The position numbers and the translations under genes were made by a program. A stretch of DNA of 64,000 nucleotides from positions 1 through 64,000 of the forward strand of contig NZ_NXIE01000003.1 in assembly GCF_004116625.1 (NCBI RefSeq), given 5' to 3'. Positions 1 to 8,964 of this stretch are shown piece by piece. This DNA comes from Halarcobacter mediterraneus (GTDB lineage: Bacteria > Campylobacterota > Campylobacteria > Campylobacterales > Arcobacteraceae). The notes below the pieces were generated by a model, which searched no databases, was not told the origin of the DNA, and saw only the letters and a list, made by a program, of their open reading frames with translations. Position 1 is the stretch's first letter, and every line of letters begins with the position of its first letter.

Positions 1-52
1 CCATCTCTTCACAACTTTATCAATCACTTTTGATGCCGTTCCTCTGAAATTG

Positions 53-88
53 GATGGGAATTATAATAGATTTTTCTCCCCTTGTCAA
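53..88 (-). promoter_or_regulatory. Consensus sigma-70 promoter, leftward
   Basis: On the minus strand a perfect -35 box TTGACA (83-88) and a perfect -10 box TATAAT (60-65) are separated by exactly 17 bases. This is the best promoter match seen in the window. It fires out of the left edge. The remaining leader (about 53 to 1) contains no start codon with a ribosome site. Promoters this close to consensus usually drive stable RNA or very highly expressed operons, so an rRNA or tRNA operon beyond the edge is the natural inference, but the target is not visible. Confidence 0.8.
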
Positions 89-150
89 GAGTTATTTATT
101 AATCCTGGCTTAAATTTTGAAATTCTTCCGGTTTTTCTTCTTCTCTCTTC

Positions 151-771
151 TTATCTTATATAAGAATAACCTGTTTTTGCCTCTACTATCAATATCTTAT
201 ATCTCCCTATTTTATCTGTGAATTTTATTTCACATCTATTTATTAATTCATATTTATCAAATTCATTTTCATTTGTACTTAATTTTGTATATACCTTACC
301 ATTTGACCCAAATGATATTTGTCCAATTGTTGATGTACTATTACAATTCATATTTATTTCTTTTATATTAAATTCTTTTGTTAATAATACATATTTACTC
401 CTATTTTCATGATAGTTACAATTATTAGTAGTATAAACTCTTTTTTTTGTTAAAGGATCAATTAATGATTCATTTTGATTAGGATGACCTGTTTTATTTG
501 TATCGCTATATATCACATAATATAAACCACCTACTTCTTCTTTACAATTGAAAAATTTAAGGGTCCATCTTTTTTTATGCCATAAAGAATCATTTAAGTT
601 ATTTTTATTATCAATTAAACTTTGATATCTTGTCTGTTTTATATATAGTTCTAATCTTTTTAATGCATTTGTCAATTTATCTTCTTTAATTTTAGTAAAA
701 GTCATACTTGATATTAAAAGAATTAAAAATATTACAACTATAGTTTCAATGAGAGAAAAACTATTTTTCAT
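151..771 (-). CDS. Pseudopilin-like protein with prepilin N-terminus
   Basis: This 206-residue protein starts with a short basic leader followed by SFSLIE and a hydrophobic helix (about residues 5-25). That is the class III (type IV prepilin/pseudopilin) signal: processing would fall between Ser4 and Phe5, leaving Glu at mature position 5. The residue before the cut is Ser instead of the usual Gly. The rest is polar, with four cysteines spread through it that could form disulfides. It is the last gene of a three-gene minus-strand unit and overlaps the upstream membrane gene by 11 bases. No other pilus or type II secretion genes are in view, so its machinery must be encoded elsewhere. The N-terminal assignment is firm; the exact role is unknown. 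Confidence 0.65.
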   Translation of the reverse strand: MKNSFSLIETIVVIFLILLISSMTFTKIKEDKLTNALKRLELYIKQTRYQSLIDNKNNLNDSLWHKKRWTLKFFNCKEEVGGLYYVIYSDTNKTGHPNQNESLIDPLTKKRVYTTNNCNYHENRSKYVLLTKEFNIKEINMNCNSTSTIGQISFGSNGKVYTKLSTNENEFDKYELINRCEIKFTDKIGRYKILIVEAKTGYSYIR

Positions 772-1966
772 TTTCTTTTATAAGATAAGTAGTAAAAAGA
801 ACTTTATTTAAATAATCGATTTCTATTTTTAAATCATAAAAATATTGTTCTTTTGTAGTAAGATAATATTTATTACCTTCTTCTATTCCATAGAATTTTA
901 ATCTTAATAGTAATTTTTCATCCTCACTATTAATATAATTAATTTTTTTTTCTTTTAATTTTTGAGCTAATTCTTTTACAAAATTATATTTATAAGCAAA
1001 ATGTTTTTTTGGTTCTTCCATAAATAAGTATAAAGGTTTGTAATATAAAGTTAATAATACATTTATACTTAATATGAATAAAGTAATTGATGTTAATAAA
1101 TAATGCCTTCTTCTAAACTGTTTTAATCTAACTCTTAAACTATGGAAGAATAGTTTTATCATATAAGGTAAAAAGATTATAACAAAAGGTGCATAATCTT
1201 CTATATATATTCTTTGCCTAAAAGAGAATAATAAAGAAAAAAATAAAGATGTAGTTGAGATATACCAAATTAAAGTTCTTTCCTCTTTAAAACCTGTTCT
1301 ATATATTGAGTAAAAAAAGAAGATAAATAATAAAGGAGAAAATATTGAAGCATAAATTGCAAAAGTATCAACTAAAAAACCTTTTGGTTTTCCTTGTGTA
1401 TCAAAACCATAAATTCCCATAGAAATTCCAAAAAGAATTAAAGATGATATTAATAATGTATTATCTCTTTCTTTAAGAGAATAAAAGAATAAAGCTAAAA
1501 AGAAAATTGCAAAAGAGTTATCTATAAATAAAAAGAAAATTAATAATAAGTAGCAATGCTTTTTAGTTAATTTATATACATATAAATACAGTAAAATAAA
1601 AAAAGTTGTAATAATTGCACTATTAACAAGTAATGAAGCACTAAGTAGTCCTGGTAAAACACAGAAAACTGCTAAATTAACATATCTATCTATCTCTTTT
1701 TTAAAAAAGTTTTCTGTTAATTTATACATTAATCCCATTGATAATATATATAACAATAAAAAAGGTAGTCTTAAAGCCAAATCATTTTGACCAAATAATG
1801 AGGTAGAAAAATTTGTGATTATACTTAAAAGAGAGTTATTTATAAAAAAATTTACTGCCTCTTTATAAGAAATACTAAGTGAATTTGCATTGTAAACTAG
1901 TGCACAAACAACAAGAAAGTAAAAAAATAAAAATATATATTTGTATGCACTAGATTTTATTATCAT
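761..1966 (-). CDS. GT39-like integral membrane glycosyltransferase
   Basis: This 401-residue protein has roughly nine or ten membrane helices and a short soluble C-terminal tail. After the first loop it carries ALRLPFLL followed by a helix, the pattern seen in the PMT_2/GT39 group (ArnT- and dolichyl-phosphate-mannose-transferase-like proteins), and an acidic residue sits in the first extracytoplasmic loop. By analogy it would move a sugar from a lipid-linked donor to an acceptor on the periplasmic side. It overlaps the amidotransferase stop by 4 bases upstream and the pilin-like gene by 11 bases downstream, so the three are translated together. A role in modifying the adjacent pilin-like protein is speculation. 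Confidence 0.55.
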   Translation of the reverse strand: MIIKSSAYKYIFLFFYFLVVCALVYNANSLSISYKEAVNFFINNSLLSIITNFSTSLFGQNDLALRLPFLLLYILSMGLMYKLTENFFKKEIDRYVNLAVFCVLPGLLSASLLVNSAIITTFFILLYLYVYKLTKKHCYLLLIFFLFIDNSFAIFFLALFFYSLKERDNTLLISSLILFGISMGIYGFDTQGKPKGFLVDTFAIYASIFSPLLFIFFFYSIYRTGFKEERTLIWYISTTSLFFSLLFSFRQRIYIEDYAPFVIIFLPYMIKLFFHSLRVRLKQFRRRHYLLTSITLFILSINVLLTLYYKPLYLFMEEPKKHFAYKYNFVKELAQKLKEKKINYINSEDEKLLLRLKFYGIEEGNKYYLTTKEQYFYDLKIEIDYLNKVLFTTYLIKENEK

Positions 1967-2532
1967 AATTTTAAGAAATTGTCTAAAATTTTATGACCAT
2001 ATTCACTCATTATAGATTCAGGATGAAATTGTACTCCATAAATATCTTTATCTTTAATTTCTAAAGACATAATTTCATTATCATCAGTACTATAAGAAGT
2101 AGGAATTATAATTTCAGGTAAATTATTCTTTTCTACAATTAAAGAATGGTATCTTGTCTGAATAAACTCATTAGGTAATGTACTAAAAATCTTTGTATTA
2201 TTTTTAACTTTTATTGTTGAAGTTTTTCCATGCATCATATTTTGAGCACAAATAACTTTTCCACCAAATACTTGGGCAATACTTTGATGTCCTAAGCAAA
2301 TACCTAAGATTGGTTTTTTATCAGCAAAATATTTTATAACATCTAAACAAATACCTGCTTCATCTGGTGTTGATGGACCTGGAGATATTATTATCTTTTC
2401 AGGGTTTAGTTTTTCTATTTCTTCTACACTTAATTCATCATTTCTTATCACTTTTAAATCTGCACCTAATTCTAAACAATATTGAACTATATTATATGTA
2501 AATGAATCATAATTATCAATCATTAAAATCAT
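1963..2532 (-). CDS. pabA: Class I glutamine amidotransferase, PabA/TrpG family
   Basis: The 189-residue protein is a complete type 1 glutamine amidotransferase: DNYDSFTYN at residues 6-14, the nucleophile Cys79 in GICLGHQ, and the His170/Glu172 pair in HPES. It releases ammonia from glutamine for a chorismate-using partner, making aminodeoxychorismate (folate) or anthranilate (tryptophan). Length and motifs fit PabA or TrpG equally well. No trp genes or pabB lie nearby, so PabA, or an enzyme serving both, is the better guess. The first ATG is used here; a second ATG three codons in is also possible. It heads the minus-strand unit ending at 151. Confidence 0.85.
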   Translation of the reverse strand: MILMIDNYDSFTYNIVQYCLELGADLKVIRNDELSVEEIEKLNPEKIIISPGPSTPDEAGICLDVIKYFADKKPILGICLGHQSIAQVFGGKVICAQNMMHGKTSTIKVKNNTKIFSTLPNEFIQTRYHSLIVEKNNLPEIIIPTSYSTDDNEIMSLEIKDKDIYGVQFHPESIMSEYGHKILDNFLKL

Positions 2533-2626
2533 TAAAAATACTCCTGTTTTTAGAAGATTTATTATAGCAATAATATGATTAAATATTTATGGATTATATT
2601 TTATCTTTTTTTGATATAATTTTTCA

Positions 2627-4903
2627 ATGTATTATTTTAAAATAATTTTTATATCATTTTTTATATTTTTTTATAATTTAAATGCGAAAGAAAACGATAA
2701 AGTCTTTATACAATTAGATTGGTTACATCAATTTCAATTTGCAGGATATTATATGGCAAAAGAAAAAGGTTTTTTTGCAGAAGAAAACCTTGATGTAGAA
2801 ATAAATGAATTTTCAGATAATAGTAATATTGTAGAAAAAGTTTTGAATACAAAGAATACTTATGCTGTAGGAAAATCATCATTAGTAATTGATAGACTTG
2901 AAGGTAAAAAAATTTTACTATTAGCTGCTATTTATCAAACTTCTCCAATGGTACTTATTTCATTAAAATCAAATATTAACAAAATAAAAGATTTAAAAAA
3001 CAAGAGTGTAATGTTAACAGACGATGCTAAAACTGCCGCAGCAATAAACTCAATGATAATATCACAAGGAATTAATTTAAATAATATAAATTTTCAAGAG
3101 CACTCGTTCAATATTGATGACTTAATTAATAAAAAAATTCATGCTATGGGCTGTTATCTATCAAATGAACCTTATTATTTAAAACAAAAAAACATAGATT
3201 TCAGAATTTATAACCCTAGTGAATATGGTTTTAATTTTTATGGAGGAATTTTTTTTACTTCCCAAAAAGAATTAGAAGAAAACCCTTTAAGGGTAAAAAA
3301 AATATATAAATCTATTTTAAAAGGTTGGCAATATGCATTTAATAATATAGAAGAAACTGCAAAAATTATTTATGAAAAATATAATACACAACAGAAAAAT
3401 TTAAATGCACTTATCTATGAAGGAAAAGTCTTAAAAAAACTAGCGAAGTTTGAAGAAGGAGAACTAGGTAATATAACTTTAGATAAAATTGAAGAAATAA
3501 AAAGACTTTATTTATTATTAGGATTAACAAATAGTACAATAAATTACAAATTGAATGATTTAATTTATAAACCAAATAAACTTAGTTTGAACTCTAAAGA
3601 AATTAATTATTTAAAAAACAATACAATAACTTTAATTTCTAACTCAAATTTTCCACCTTTTACAATTAATAAACATGGTAAAATATCAGGTTTAGAAATT
3701 GATTACTGGCAATTAATAAACAAGAAAATTAATAGTATTAATTCTATAAAGATAATAAATAATAATAAAAAAGCAAATGAAGTTATAAAAAGAAATTTCT
3801 CTTCTGCAAAGTTTGCTTTTGGAAAAATTGATTATGATAATGAAGAAACTTCAATAAGCTACAGTATTGATAGAATTAAAATTGCAATGGCTACATTAAT
3901 TGATAAACCTTATGTTTCCTCTGTAAAAGAGTTGAAAAATAAACAAATTGCCATAATTAAAGGCGCTATATATGCAGAAGAGTTTAAAAACAAACATCCT
4001 TTTCTTGAATATACTGAAGTTAAAGATATAAATGAGGGCTTCGAACTTTTACAAAAAAATAAAGTTTATGGTTTTATAAGTAAATTGCCTGCACTTTCAT
4101 ATAATATTACAAAAAATATTATCCCTAATGCAAAAATTACAGGAATTTTTGAGGATTCCTATGATTTAAGACTACAAATTAATAAAGAGAATAAAATATT
4201 ATATAATATATTAAACAAAGCAGTTTCTACTATTAGTGAACAAGAAAGAAAAAAAATAAGGGATAAGTATAACTCCATAATTTATGAGCCACAAAAAGAT
4301 TATTCTTGGATTTATAAAGTGATTTTCTTCTTGTTGATAGTTATTATTGTAATAATTTTAAATAATAGAAAGTTAAATAAAGAAATAAAAAAAAGGAAAC
4401 TAGCAGAAAAAGAACTCTTTAAAATTGCAAATTTTGATGGCCTTACTAATATTTATAATAGAAGAAAGATTGAATCAATTCTTAATTTAGAGTTAAATAG
4501 AGCCAAAAGATACAAAAGAGCCTTATCTTTAATCTTTTTTGATATAGATAATTTTAAATTAATAAATGATGAATTGGGTCATTCATTAGAAGATGAAGTT
4601 TTAGAAAAAATATCTATTTTAGTAAAGGACACCGTGAGAAAAACTGATTTTTTTGGAAGATGGGGAGGAGAAGAATTTATAATTATTCTACCTGAAACAA
4701 AAAAAGAACAAGCAAAAGTAGTAGCTTATTTATTAAAAGAAAAAATTGCAAACTTTGATTTTGAAATAGATAGAAAAGTTACTTGTAGTTTTGGAGTATC
4801 TCAATTTGAAGAATCAGATTGTGCAGACTCTTTATTAACAAGAGCTGACAATGCGATGTATGATGTAAAAAGAAATGGAAAGAATGAAGTTAAAGTAGTC
4901 TAA
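2627..4903 (+). CDS. Periplasmic-binding-domain diguanylate cyclase
   Basis: This 758-residue sensor has an N-terminal signal segment and an NMT1/THI5-like substrate-binding domain (about 25-320; LDWLHQFQFAGYY near the start). A second bacterial extracellular solute-binding (family 3-like) domain (about 325-555), one membrane helix (about 565-583) and a C-terminal GGDEF domain follow. The active-site loop is GGEEF at 680-684, and RKTD at 671-674 sits five residues before it, which is the canonical product-inhibition I-site. It should make cyclic di-GMP in response to a ligand bound in the periplasm. The NMT1 domain suggests a pyrimidine- or thiamine-precursor-like or sulfonate-like ligand, but that cannot be decided. 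It is a single gene with its own upstream region and a shared terminator at its end. Confidence 0.85.
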   Translation: MYYFKIIFISFFIFFYNLNAKENDKVFIQLDWLHQFQFAGYYMAKEKGFFAEENLDVEINEFSDNSNIVEKVLNTKNTYAVGKSSLVIDRLEGKKILLLAAIYQTSPMVLISLKSNINKIKDLKNKSVMLTDDAKTAAAINSMIISQGINLNNINFQEHSFNIDDLINKKIHAMGCYLSNEPYYLKQKNIDFRIYNPSEYGFNFYGGIFFTSQKELEENPLRVKKIYKSILKGWQYAFNNIEETAKIIYEKYNTQQKNLNALIYEGKVLKKLAKFEEGELGNITLDKIEEIKRLYLLLGLTNSTINYKLNDLIYKPNKLSLNSKEINYLKNNTITLISNSNFPPFTINKHGKISGLEIDYWQLINKKINSINSIKIINNNKKANEVIKRNFSSAKFAFGKIDYDNEETSISYSIDRIKIAMATLIDKPYVSSVKELKNKQIAIIKGAIYAEEFKNKHPFLEYTEVKDINEGFELLQKNKVYGFISKLPALSYNITKNIIPNAKITGIFEDSYDLRLQINKENKILYNILNKAVSTISEQERKKIRDKYNSIIYEPQKDYSWIYKVIFFLLIVIIVIILNNRKLNKEIKKRKLAEKELFKIANFDGLTNIYNRRKIESILNLELNRAKRYKRALSLIFFDIDNFKLINDELGHSLEDEVLEKISILVKDTVRKTDFFGRWGGEEFIIILPETKKEQAKVVAYLLKEKIANFDFEIDRKVTCSFGVSQFEESDCADSLLTRADNAMYDVKRNGKNEVKVV

Positions 4904-4919
4904 CTACTTTAACTTTTTA
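4887..4919. terminator. Bidirectional terminator between convergent genes
   Basis: A 12-base perfect stem (4888-4899 with 4903-4914) and a 3-base loop are followed by a T run on the plus strand, with an A-rich flank on the other side. It overlaps the end of the GGDEF gene and sits just before the stop of the UbiD gene. Confidence 0.75.
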
Positions 4920-6731
4920 TAATTGATATTTTTTAATAAACTCATCTGAAATATCTAAAATACCTCTTTGTTTTAGACTATCAAGAACTTCTCTTGAACA
5001 ATCAACATCATCAGGCCATCTTCTTTTAAAATTATCAAATTCGTTTTTATTTGTACCATCTAGACAAATAGTACTATTTTCAATATATAAATCTCTATTT
5101 GAATCAATATTATTTACAACTCTCCATAATAACATATATGGATTATTTACGTCATTTTGATTTTTTGCATCTACTATTATAAGAATTTTAATATTTTCAT
5201 AAAGAGGTTTTAAACTTTCAAAAACTTCTTTTTGATTTCTTTTTTTATCAACTGTAATAACTGTCAATGGATTTTTTGTATTGGTAAAATACTGTTTTAA
5301 ATCCTTTACCTCATCAGTTATTTCTTGCATTTTTGCTAACAATTCATCATCTTTTAACAATGTAATTCCAAGCTCTGATACTTCTTCACCTGTACAATCA
5401 AGTCCTAGTTTCCCACCTACTGCAAATTTTGGACTTGAGTGGTCAAGTGCATCAACTACACCTCTTGATACTAATAATTCATCAATATCTATTCTATTTA
5501 ATATATATTCTGCAATTGCTTCGTGTTCTGTTAACTCTGGAGCATCTTCATTTACAAAAATAGCATGTTTTACAAAACTCATCTGCCCTACTCCCCAAAA
5601 TGCGTGCATCATTTGAGAAGCATGTCCTGGATATAGTGTTTTTATTTTTGCAATAATTAGATTATGGAATACTCCATTTTCAGGCATATAATAATCAATT
5701 AAATCAGGAGCAGTTGTTTTAAGTAATGGTAAGAAAATTCTCTCCGTTGCATGCCCCATATATTTATCTTCAAGTGGTGGTTTCCCAACTACTGTTGCTA
5801 AATATGTTGGTTCTTTTTTATGAGTAATAGCAGTTACTTCCATAAAAGGATACTCTTCTTCTAATGTATAATATCCTGTATGGTCTCCAAATGGTCCTTC
5901 TATTCTTAGTTTACTTGTATCAACAAAACCTTCTATTATAAAGTCATTATCCCTTGGAACATATATATCATTTGTAATTGATTTTACAAGTTGTGCATTT
6001 TTATTTTTTACAAAACCATAAAGCATAAGTTCAAAAATACCAATTGGAAGTGGCGCTTGTCCACACCATATATACATAGGATCACCTCCTACTCCGATTG
6101 AAACTGGCATCTTCTTCCCAGCTTTTTTATACTCATGGAAAAAGTGATTTGAGTCTTTATGAATTTGCCAGTGCATCCCTAAGGTATTATCATCATATAC
6201 TTGAAGTCTATACATACCTAAGTTTTTCATTTCACCATTTAATGATGTAGTATAAACTTGTCCCATAGTAATAAAAGGACCACCATCTTGTTCCCAAGTA
6301 GTTAATACAGGTAAATCTGAAAGCTTAGCTTCCTTTCCAAGTTTAATTACTTCCTGACACTCACCTTTTCCTTTATTCTTTTTAGGAATAGTATTTTTAA
6401 GAGCAAATAACTTTCCAAATCTTGAAAGTTTTTCACTTAAGGTTGTAGGTGGCTTCATTTTTAATAAAGACTCTATCTCACTTCCAATTTTATCTCCATC
6501 ACCAATAAAAAGTTTTACTGCTTTTTCATTACAAAATACATTCATTAAAACTGGAATATCAAACTTTTTATTGTTTTTTCTATCTACTACATTTGTAAAT
6601 AATAATGCCTTTGAGTCTTCTTTTTTTACTTCTACATATGCAATGTGAGGTATTTCTAAGTAAATATCCAACTCATCGTCTATGATTCTTAATAAATCAT
6701 TCTTTTTTAAAATTTCAATAGCTTCTTTCAT
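4917..6731 (-). CDS. UbiD-family decarboxylase (menaquinone-type)
   Basis: At 604 residues this matches the long UbiD/MenD-like decarboxylase family that uses prenylated FMN. Recognisable stretches include the PPTTLSEKLSRFG region near residue 95, the GPFGDHTGYY segment and the PLEDKYMGHATERIFLP segment. In Campylobacterota this subfamily is linked to the futalosine route to menaquinone, removing the carboxyl group from a naphthoate intermediate. That fits an organism using quinone-linked fumarate reductase and complex I, both encoded further along this window. It stands alone on the minus strand and is divergent from the aminotransferase gene. The decarboxylase family is certain; the exact substrate is inferred. 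Confidence 0.85.
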   Translation of the reverse strand: MKEAIEILKKNDLLRIIDDELDIYLEIPHIAYVEVKKEDSKALLFTNVVDRKNNKKFDIPVLMNVFCNEKAVKLFIGDGDKIGSEIESLLKMKPPTTLSEKLSRFGKLFALKNTIPKKNKGKGECQEVIKLGKEAKLSDLPVLTTWEQDGGPFITMGQVYTTSLNGEMKNLGMYRLQVYDDNTLGMHWQIHKDSNHFFHEYKKAGKKMPVSIGVGGDPMYIWCGQAPLPIGIFELMLYGFVKNKNAQLVKSITNDIYVPRDNDFIIEGFVDTSKLRIEGPFGDHTGYYTLEEEYPFMEVTAITHKKEPTYLATVVGKPPLEDKYMGHATERIFLPLLKTTAPDLIDYYMPENGVFHNLIIAKIKTLYPGHASQMMHAFWGVGQMSFVKHAIFVNEDAPELTEHEAIAEYILNRIDIDELLVSRGVVDALDHSSPKFAVGGKLGLDCTGEEVSELGITLLKDDELLAKMQEITDEVKDLKQYFTNTKNPLTVITVDKKRNQKEVFESLKPLYENIKILIIVDAKNQNDVNNPYMLLWRVVNNIDSNRDLYIENSTICLDGTNKNEFDNFKRRWPDDVDCSREVLDSLKQRGILDISDEFIKKYQL

Positions 6732-6815
6732 TTTTCCCTCATAGTAAACTAGTTATTAGTATAAGTTTTATATCATTTTATCATTAAAAAATAGTTTATA
6801 ATAGAGGTAATATAT

Positions 6816-7964
6816 ATGTTTGATGAAATAGTAAATAGAAAAGGAACATCTTGTGCAAAATATGATGCCCTTGAAACATACTTTGGATATTCTGATTTAC
6901 AACCACTTTGGGTAGCTGATATGGATTTTAAAACTCCTGATATTATAAATGATGCAATCATAAAAAGAGCTCAACATGGTATATATGGATACGCAAAACC
7001 TACTGCTAAAACATACAATCTTGTTAAAGAGTGGATGAAAAAAAGACACTCTTGGGAAATTGACACTTCATGGATATCTTTTTGTAATGGAGTTGTACCT
7101 GCTTATAGTGCTGCAATTGAAGCTTTTACTGAAGAAGGGGATGAGATCATTGTTCAAACACCAGTTTATTTTCCTCTATTTAACTCTATAAAAAACAATA
7201 ATAGAAAAGTAGTTAGAAATTCTCTAAAAGAAGATAATGGTTACTATACTATGGACATAGAAGATTTAAAAAATAAAATTACTTCTAAATCTAAAATCTT
7301 AGTTTTATGTTCTCCTCATAATCCAGTTGGAAGAGTTTGGAGTAAAGAAGAACTTGAAGAACTAGGAAAAATCTGTATTCAAAATAATCTTTTAATAATA
7401 AGTGATGAAATCCATGCTGATTTAGTATTTAAAAAATTTACACCTATGGCATCATTATCAAAAGAAATTTCAAATATTACTTTAACTTTAAATTCTCCTG
7501 GAAAAACTTTCAATATTGCTGGATTAAATTGCTCATATGCAATTTGCGAAAACAAAGATATAAAAGAAAAATTTGACAAAGAGATTACAAAAAGAGAATT
7601 AGGCTCTGTAAATGTATTTGGATTTACAGCATTAGAAGCTGCATATGAATTTGGTGAAAAATGGTTAGAAGACTTAAAAAAATATCTTAAAAGTAATATT
7701 ACTTTCACAAAAGATTTTTTAATAAAAAGTAACTCAAAAGTACAATTTTTAGAGCCTGAAGCAACATATCTATTATGGTTAAACTTTAAAATGACAGGCT
7801 TATCACATAAAGAAATAAAAAATAAATTATTGGAAGAAGCTAAAATTGCTCTTAATGATGGAAGAAGCTTTGGAGTGGAGGGAGACTCGTATTTTAGGCT
7901 AAACTGTGCTCTCCCAAAGATAGAGTTGGAAAGATCATTGAGTAAAATAGTTACAGTTTTTTAG
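6816..7964 (+). CDS. patB: PatB/MalY-type PLP aminotransferase or C-S lyase
   Basis: This 382-residue fold-type I PLP enzyme has HNPVGR (Asn169-Pro170), SDEIHADL (Asp197, His200) and the Schiff-base Lys230 in SPGKTFNIAG. The SDEIHAD plus PGKTFN(I/L)AG pattern is that of the MalY/PatB group, whose members act as cystathionine or cysteine-S-conjugate beta-lyases and sometimes as aminotransferases. It is complete and of normal length. The ATG start sits just after an aggtaat ribosome-site-like stretch. The gene is divergent from the UbiD gene and lies 131 bases before nuoA; no link with either is evident. Confidence 0.8.
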   Translation: MFDEIVNRKGTSCAKYDALETYFGYSDLQPLWVADMDFKTPDIINDAIIKRAQHGIYGYAKPTAKTYNLVKEWMKKRHSWEIDTSWISFCNGVVPAYSAAIEAFTEEGDEIIVQTPVYFPLFNSIKNNNRKVVRNSLKEDNGYYTMDIEDLKNKITSKSKILVLCSPHNPVGRVWSKEELEELGKICIQNNLLIISDEIHADLVFKKFTPMASLSKEISNITLTLNSPGKTFNIAGLNCSYAICENKDIKEKFDKEITKRELGSVNVFGFTALEAAYEFGEKWLEDLKKYLKSNITFTKDFLIKSNSKVQFLEPEATYLLWLNFKMTGLSHKEIKNKLLEEAKIALNDGRSFGVEGDSYFRLNCALPKIELERSLSKIVTVF

Positions 7965-8095
7965 TACTATTTTACTATTAGTATTACAAATCTTCTCACT
8001 AAATTCTAATATTTTAAGAATTTTTAACATATGCCCAAATAGTAACTCAAAATATAGTACAATCTATAAAACATTCTAAACAAATGGGATAGATT

Positions 8096-8458
8096 ATGTC
8101 GACACATTTAATTCTTTCATCTGTTATTTTTGTTTCTATTGCTTTTATTTTAGTAGGAGTTTTTCTACTAACAAAGTACTTAGGACCAAACAATACACAA
8201 GATAAATTAAAAAACACAGTTTACGAAAGTGGTGTTTCCAACCCTGTTGGAACTACAAATATTAGGTTTTCTATTAAGTTTTACTTAGTAGCTATTGGAT
8301 TCTTATTATTTGATGTAGAAATAATATTTATGTTTCCTTGGGCTGTTAATATAGTTGACCTTGGCTATGCAGGTTTAGTAAAAATGTTTATTTTTATTGG
8401 ACTACTTTTTGCTGGTCTTATTTATATGTATAAGAAAAAGGCGTTATCATGGGATTAG
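8096..8458 (+). CDS. nuoA: NADH-quinone oxidoreductase subunit A
   Basis: This 120-residue membrane protein has three helices, and the conserved NuoA region YESGV is followed by RFSIKFYLVAIGFLLFDVEI with its essential acidic residues. It forms part of the membrane-arm junction of complex I near the quinone site. It is the first gene of the nuo operon (8096-22584) and overlaps nuoB by 10 bases. Confidence 0.95.
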   Translation: MSTHLILSSVIFVSIAFILVGVFLLTKYLGPNNTQDKLKNTVYESGVSNPVGTTNIRFSIKFYLVAIGFLLFDVEIIFMFPWAVNIVDLGYAGLVKMFIFIGLLFAGLIYMYKKKALSWD

Positions 8459-8964
8459 GAGCTGAAGCTAATTTAGGTGATTCTATAATCACAACTAAAC
8501 TTGATGAAGCAGTTAACTGGGCTAGATCATACTCAATGTGGCCAATGGCATTTGGTACTGCATGTTGTGGGATTGAATTTATGTCTGTTGCTGCTTCTAA
8601 ATATGATGTATCAAGATTTGGTGCGGAAGTTGTAAGATTTTCGCCAAGACAAGCAGACTTATTGATTGTTGCAGGAACTATTTCATACAAGCAAGCTCCT
8701 GTATTAAAGAAAATTTGGGATCAAATGTGTGAACCTAAGTGGGTTATCTCTATGGGAGCATGTGCATGTTCTGGTGGATTTTATGATAACTATACTACTT
8801 TACAAGGAATTGATGAAATTATTCCTGTACATGAATATATTTCAGGTTGTCCTCCAAGACCTGAAGCTGTTTTAGATGCAATTATGAATATTCAGAAAAA
8901 ATCTTATGATGAATCTATTATCAAAGAAAGAGACCAAAACTTCAAAGGGATTTTAGATGCTTAA
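8449..8964 (+). CDS. nuoB: NADH-quinone oxidoreductase subunit B
   Basis: This 171-residue subunit carries the terminal N2 [4Fe-4S] cluster next to the quinone pocket. The adjacent cysteines Cys39-Cys40 in GTACCGIEF, the GACACSGG motif and the later SGCPPRPE motif supply the four ligands. The paired cysteines are typical of the family. Its start lies inside the end of nuoA and its end overlaps nuoCD, so translation is probably coupled. Confidence 0.95.
   Translation: MGLGAEANLGDSIITTKLDEAVNWARSYSMWPMAFGTACCGIEFMSVAASKYDVSRFGAEVVRFSPRQADLLIVAGTISYKQAPVLKKIWDQMCEPKWVISMGACACSGGFYDNYTTLQGIDEIIPVHEYISGCPPRPEAVLDAIMNIQKKSYDESIIKERDQNFKGILDA

Noticed and set aside
5281-5616. A 111-codon plus-strand frame inside the UbiD gene
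   Set aside because: It is fully antisense to a conserved enzyme with no ribosome site or homology look.
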